From Oceaniglobus ichthyenteri (lineage in GTDB: Bacteria > Pseudomonadota > Alphaproteobacteria > Rhodobacterales > Rhodobacteraceae): DNA of 64,000 nucleotides. A program made the translations under genes and the position numbers. The notes under the pieces are model-generated. The model was given only the letters and a program-made list of their open reading frames with translations. It was not told the DNA's origin and did not search any database. Positions 61,104 to 64,000 of the stretch are shown here, piece after piece (within the stretch, counting starts at the first letter, position 1; every line of letters begins with the position of its first letter). Where the stretch lies: the NCBI RefSeq assembly GCF_003057885.1, contig NZ_QAGK01000015.1, positions 1-64,000 on the forward strand. The letters run 5' to 3'.

Positions 61104-62083
61104 CGCGCCCTCAGGTGTTTGGCAGAATTCTTGATCGCCGCGTACTGGCCTGAGGGGCGGAACCGCCACAGGTATTCGGCCAAAACCGCCTCGGTCGCCG
61201 TGGGCTGAATACCCAGGTCGGCGAACCCTTTCGCGCCTTTGGACACCACGTTATCGCGCCGCAGATTGCGCACCTGATCGCCCGTCACCGGACCAGAAAT
61301 CAATCCGCCAGACACCTTGCCCAACAGATCAAACACGCCGCCCATGATTCGCGCCGCGAAAAACGGCACGTTGACGATCAGACGACGCCGCTGAATCGCG
61401 CGCAACATCTCGGCCATCAACGCGCGGAACGTGGCCACATCCGGCCCACCCAATTCGTAGATACCGCCCGGCGCATCGCCAGTGGCGCCCATAACGGCGG
61501 CCTTGGCCACATCGCCCACATATACGGGCTGAAATTTGGTATCGGCACCGATCACCGGCAAAAACGGACCAAACCGCGTCATTGACGCGAATCGGTTGAA
61601 AAATTCATCCTCGGGACCAAAAATGATCGAAGGCCGCAGAATCATCGCCCCTGGCATATGGCGCAACACACCGTTCTCGCCCCTGGCTTTGCTGCGGGCA
61701 TAACCACTGTCGCTGTGTTCATCCGCACCAATGGCCGAAACATGCACCATCCGCGCGACGCCTTGTTCGGCTGCGATCCGCGCGATCCGTTCGGCCCCTT
61801 CCGATTGCACGGCGTCAAATCCCTGCTTGCCCGAATCGGCCAGGATGCCAACACAATTGATCACCACCTCGGCCCCATGCATCACCGCGCGCACCGACGC
61901 GTCATCGCGAATGTTGCAAAATACCGGTTCCACCTGACCAACCACGCCGTAAGGGCGCACAAACATCGCCAGATTGGGATGACGCACGGCAACCCGCACC
62001 CGCCAACCCGCCTTGGCCATCCGCGCGGCAATATACCGCCCGACAAAGCCCGAGCCGCCATAAATCGTGACAAGATTTGACAT
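61100..62083 (-). CDS. NDUFA9-like / atypical SDR NAD(P)-binding protein
   Basis: A 327-residue atypical short-chain dehydrogenase, related to the complex I NDUFA9 subunit. The start at 62083 ([20 protein letters not shown]) has the NAD(P) motif GGSGFVG. Later features are [31 protein letters not shown] (Tyr-x-x-x-Lys-like) and [18 protein letters not shown]. Membership in respiratory complex I or quinone-related metabolism is inferred from the family. Directly upstream on the other side is the tRNA-Leu. Confidence 0.85.
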   Translation of the reverse strand: MSNLVTIYGGSGFVGRYIAARMAKAGWRVRVAVRHPNLAMFVRPYGVVGQVEPVFCNIRDDASVRAVMHGAEVVINCVGILADSGKQGFDAVQSEGAERIARIAAEQGVARMVHVSAIGADEHSDSGYARSKARGENGVLRHMPGAMILRPSIIFGPEDEFFNRFASMTRFGPFLPVIGADTKFQPVYVGDVAKAAVMGATGDAPGGIYELGGPDVATFRALMAEMLRAIQRRRLIVNVPFFAARIMGGVFDLLGKVSGGLISGPVTGDQVRNLRRDNVVSKGAKGFADLGIQPTATEAVLAEYLWRFRPSGQYAAIKNSAKHLRAR

Positions 62084-62268
62084 ATCACTGTCCTGCATCG
62101 TTTGACTGCCCCCGGTTTACGCATCCGCGCCCCATGGTACAAGGCGCAATCGGGTCGCACGCGCCCCCATGGCCGGCCATCTTCACAAGAATACAACGCA
62201 TTTGCACCAGAGCGGCGCAAAACCCGTTGACACCCCCGCGCCCCTGCCATACATCGCCACTCAAGGTG

Positions 62269-62354
62269 GCCCAGGTGGCGGAATGGTAGACGCGCTAGCT
62301 TCAGGTGCTAGTACTGGCAACGGTGTGGAGGTTCGAGTCCTCTCCTGGGCACCA
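62269..62354 (+). tRNA. tRNA-Leu (anticodon CAG)
   Basis: An 86-base tRNA with acceptor GCCCAGG (62269-62275) pairing with CCTGGGC (62344-62350), then ACCA. The anticodon stem CTAGC / GCTAG brackets the loop TTCAGGT, giving anticodon CAG at 62302-62304. A long variable arm (ACTG-GCAA-CGGT) marks it as class II. The T-arm is GGAGG TTCGAGT CCTCT, with its first pair loose. The CCA is encoded. The DNA that follows is accessory in character, so the gene may serve as an integration site. Confidence 0.97.
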
Positions 62355-62888
62355 ATAAATTACCCACAGAATGCCCGCTTATCCATATAAAGAAGGGTTC
62401 ATGGAAAATTCTGACGAACGCGCGGCCCGTTTTGCTCCATGTTTTGCTCCGCCCTTTGCTCCATCGTGAGGTGCTATAAGGTCGCGGCTCCGCGAGGCCG
62501 AGTAAGGCACACTCGATCCACGGTGGCGGATGCCGACCTTTGCTGTCGTCTTCTTGGGAGTCTTTCTTCACAAGCCCTTGGCAGGCACCGGCACGGCGAT
62601 CGACGTTATCCATTTCACGCTCTTCTATACCCGCAGCATGATTGTTGACGACCCGGTACCCGAAATGCACGCGGCCTTTGACGGGTAACTCGAACTGGAC
62701 GAGCACGAACTGAACCGGGCCTCGGCCCTGACATGAGAGCCCGCGCGGCGCTCTCCAATCTCACGGGGCGGCGGGGAAAACCGTAGCATTCGCTTGGCTC
62801 CAGAGCGTGCATGATGCATTTGACTGCGCAAGTAACGGGTGTTCAGCCAACGATGTCTGTGTCGCCGGGTCCGTGACAGGCCTTCGTA
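62355..62888. other. Region with no convincing gene behind tRNA-Leu
   Basis: This 534-base stretch contains only short frames in all directions. Three imperfect 12-base tandem units, each with a TTTGCTCC core, lie at about 62431-62466. On the minus strand they encode GGAGCAAA, giving GAKGGAKHGAK in one frame, which could be the tail of a decayed integrase. No integrase active-site motif is visible. It looks like a remnant of an integrated element. Confidence 0.5.
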
Positions 62889-62968
62889 TTGATGTTCTTG
62901 CGCTCCTCGTCGAACGTCAAAACGTCGATGGCCCGGAGCACTACCAGACGGCTAGGGTTCGATGCCAT
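62843..62968 (-). CDS. 41-residue ORF, unknown
   Basis: The minus-strand frame MASNPSRLVVLRAIDVLTFD continues to ...DTDIVG. A strong AAAGGAGAG lies seven bases before its ATG at 62968. The length is short and no homologue is recognised. It overlaps the 5' part of the ORF at 62889-63269, so at most one is likely real in the overlap. It may be the beginning of a truncated gene. Confidence 0.3.
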   Translation of the reverse strand: MASNPSRLVVLRAIDVLTFDEERKNINTKACHGPGDTDIVG

Positions 62969-63269
62969 CGAGGTCTCTCCTTTGTGGCAAAATACCAAGT
63001 CAAAGGAGCGGAACAAATCCGCGACAGGTCCAGCCAAGACCCGTCACGATACAATTCTTTCCGCGGTTGAGCAGCGCTTCCTGACCCACGTCTATGGCCC
63101 GAAGATTTGTGCTGGTGCAACGGAATCCGAAATCGCGGTCGCCTTGCAAGAACATGTGATCGATCCGCTTTGCGCCTCGTCCGAACACGGCAAGCTCTCG
63201 AATAGCACAATCCTTCAAGCGCTCTACTACTTGACCGAGCAATGCCATATCCAGTGGGACAAGCCATGA
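62889..63269 (+). pseudogene. C-terminal fragment of a possible ABC-3C effector
   Basis: An open frame of up to 126 residues (TTG 62889, ATG 62892 or ATG 62928). Only the part from about residue 50 looks like a folded domain: helical, with ILSAVEQRFLTHVYGP, VALQEHVIDPLC and ILQALYYLTEQCHIQWD. The first ~45 residues look random and overlap a minus-strand ORF, so the N-terminal effector part is probably missing. The stop overlaps the next gene by ATGA. C-terminal domains of this general type are found on ABC-3C effectors, but the assignment is tentative. Confidence 0.5.
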
Positions 63270-63775
63270 CCGGACGGCTTTGGTATCCGCAGCTCGATGT
63301 TTATGATGCCGCGCGCAGGCTCGGCGGCCTTCTCGGCTTGTGGCAGAGCAAAACTCTGCCGTCGCCCGAACGTCTGTTCACCATGGATTTCTTTCTCGCC
63401 AATGCGCCACTTCTCCACAAAACGCACATGCCGCAGGAAGTGAGAAAGGCCTTCAGCGAGCTTGGCGTGCCACGCCCCGAGAAATCATTTGTGAGCTACC
63501 CGTCTCCGCAAGTCCTTTTCCAGAAAATGGACGAGGTGCAGCACCACGCCTTCCGGACCCTCTCCGGCAAGGGGCTGATCGAGCTTCCGGAGCTTGATAG
63601 CGGCAATGTTGCGCCTTCCGAAGAGGGGCGCACACTCTTTCAGGATGCGTTTTTGCCGCTGTTTTCCGATAGCGACCGGCAGCTTGGCGCGTTTCTTGTC
63701 GGCCGCTACGCTCCTGAAAGCAGAACGATATCCGATATTCGCCAGAGTATCGGCCTGCGGAGGCTTGTAAGATGA
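63266..63775 (+). CDS. ABC-3C middle-component-like protein
   Basis: A 169-residue protein from ATG 63266 (MTGRLWYPQLDVYDAARRLG). It overlaps both the previous gene and the next (ATGA at each side). The N-terminal WYPQLDVYDAARRLGGLLGL resembles openings of ABC-three-component middle components. The rest is helical and charged (winged-helix-like FRTLSGKGLIELPELDSG). The role would be to link ATPase and effector. Recognition is by similarity and context only. Confidence 0.6.
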   Translation: MTGRLWYPQLDVYDAARRLGGLLGLWQSKTLPSPERLFTMDFFLANAPLLHKTHMPQEVRKAFSELGVPRPEKSFVSYPSPQVLFQKMDEVQHHAFRTLSGKGLIELPELDSGNVAPSEEGRTLFQDAFLPLFSDSDRQLGAFLVGRYAPESRTISDIRQSIGLRRLVR

Positions 63776-64000
63776 GCTATTCGCAGTTCCACCTCAAGCG
63801 CTTACGGATCATGCAACGCGGAGAGCTGGTCTACAACCAGAGCTTCCATACCGGCGTGAACATCATTCGCGGTGAAAACGGTTCAGGCAAGTCGACAATT
63901 GTGGACTTCATCTTCTATGTCCTTGGCGGCGAATTCGACAACTGGAAGTCGGTCGCCGCAAATTGTGACGAGGTGCAGGCGGAGATCGGCACGGCGAGCG
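63772..64000 (+). CDS. SMC/RecF-like ABC ATPase, N-terminus (partial)
   Basis: The 76 visible residues start MSYSQFHLKRLRIMQRGELV and reach the edge of the window. An AAA_23-type opening (QSFHTGVNIIRGENGSGKST) carries Walker A GENGSGKST at about 38-46, then IVDFIFYVLGGEFDNW. This pattern belongs to SMC/RecF/ABC-type nucleic-acid ATPases. The start overlaps the previous stop (ATGA). The coiled coil, signature motif and Walker B would lie beyond the edge. Confidence 0.8.
   Translation, partial: MSYSQFHLKRLRIMQRGELVYNQSFHTGVNIIRGENGSGKSTIVDFIFYVLGGEFDNWKSVAANCDEVQAEIGTAS

Noticed and set aside
62308-62706. A 132-codon minus-strand frame overlapping tRNA-Leu
   Set aside because: Its end is the reverse translation of the tRNA itself (PRRGLEPPHRCQY), a known annotation artefact.

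Overview
The window reads as chromosomal DNA of an alphaproteobacterium of the order Rhodobacterales (Roseobacter/Rhodobacter type). The evidence is a CcrM-type GANTC methyltransferase behind rnhB, a petABC operon, a Rhodobacter-type porin, the pmbA / IMPase-like / Kdo-transferase-like / lpxK / slt / dapA block, GC-rich coding DNA, and five copies of a GGATATTT-type intergenic element that I associate with this group. Nearly everything between about 0.9 and 62.35 kb is core housekeeping content. The two edges are accessory DNA.

Left edge (1-976): the end of an IS3-family insertion sequence, with the start of its orfA, cuts into an older transposase-like open frame. It abuts the ftsK 3' end.

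0.98-24.7 kb: ftsK, an aminotransferase, an amidase and a UbiH-type hydroxylase; petA-petB-petC for the cytochrome bc1 complex; a LOG-family protein; an unusual amidoligase / class I glutaminase / DUF2945 cluster; rlmN with two small membrane proteins and an IalB-type protein; asparaginase facing serB; rnhB-ccrM with a GANTC-rich leader; an OmpR-type regulator (CenR-like); ribA with an L,D-transpeptidase-like gene; a YggS protein; and a porin.

25-39.9 kb: a DUF3576 lipoprotein, a glycosyltransferase, leuS-lptE-holA, an unrecognised membrane protein, serC-serA (with a candidate structured serC leader), dsbA-dciA, mutY, an AlkB-type alkane hydroxylase, and a short-chain dehydrogenase with a crotonase. 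serA, serB and serC, the whole phosphorylated serine pathway, lie within this window.

40-62.3 kb: a DUF2125 protein, pmbA, an IMPase/CysQ-like phosphatase, a Kdo-transferase-like protein lacking the usual catalytic Glu, lpxK, a soluble lytic transglycosylase, dapA, an EamA exporter, an APP1-domain protein, queG, a GST, mtgA, gltD-gltB, uppP, and an NDUFA9-like NAD(P)-binding protein. A tRNA-Leu(CAG) follows.

Right edge (62.35-64 kb): directly behind tRNA-Leu the character changes. After about 530 bases with no convincing gene comes a tightly overlapping three-gene set: a possible C-terminal fragment, a small middle protein, and the start of an SMC/RecF-like ATPase that runs off the window. 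It resembles an ABC-three-component (ABC-3C) conflict system inserted at the tRNA. This is the strongest candidate for a poorly described system, but only its first part is visible.
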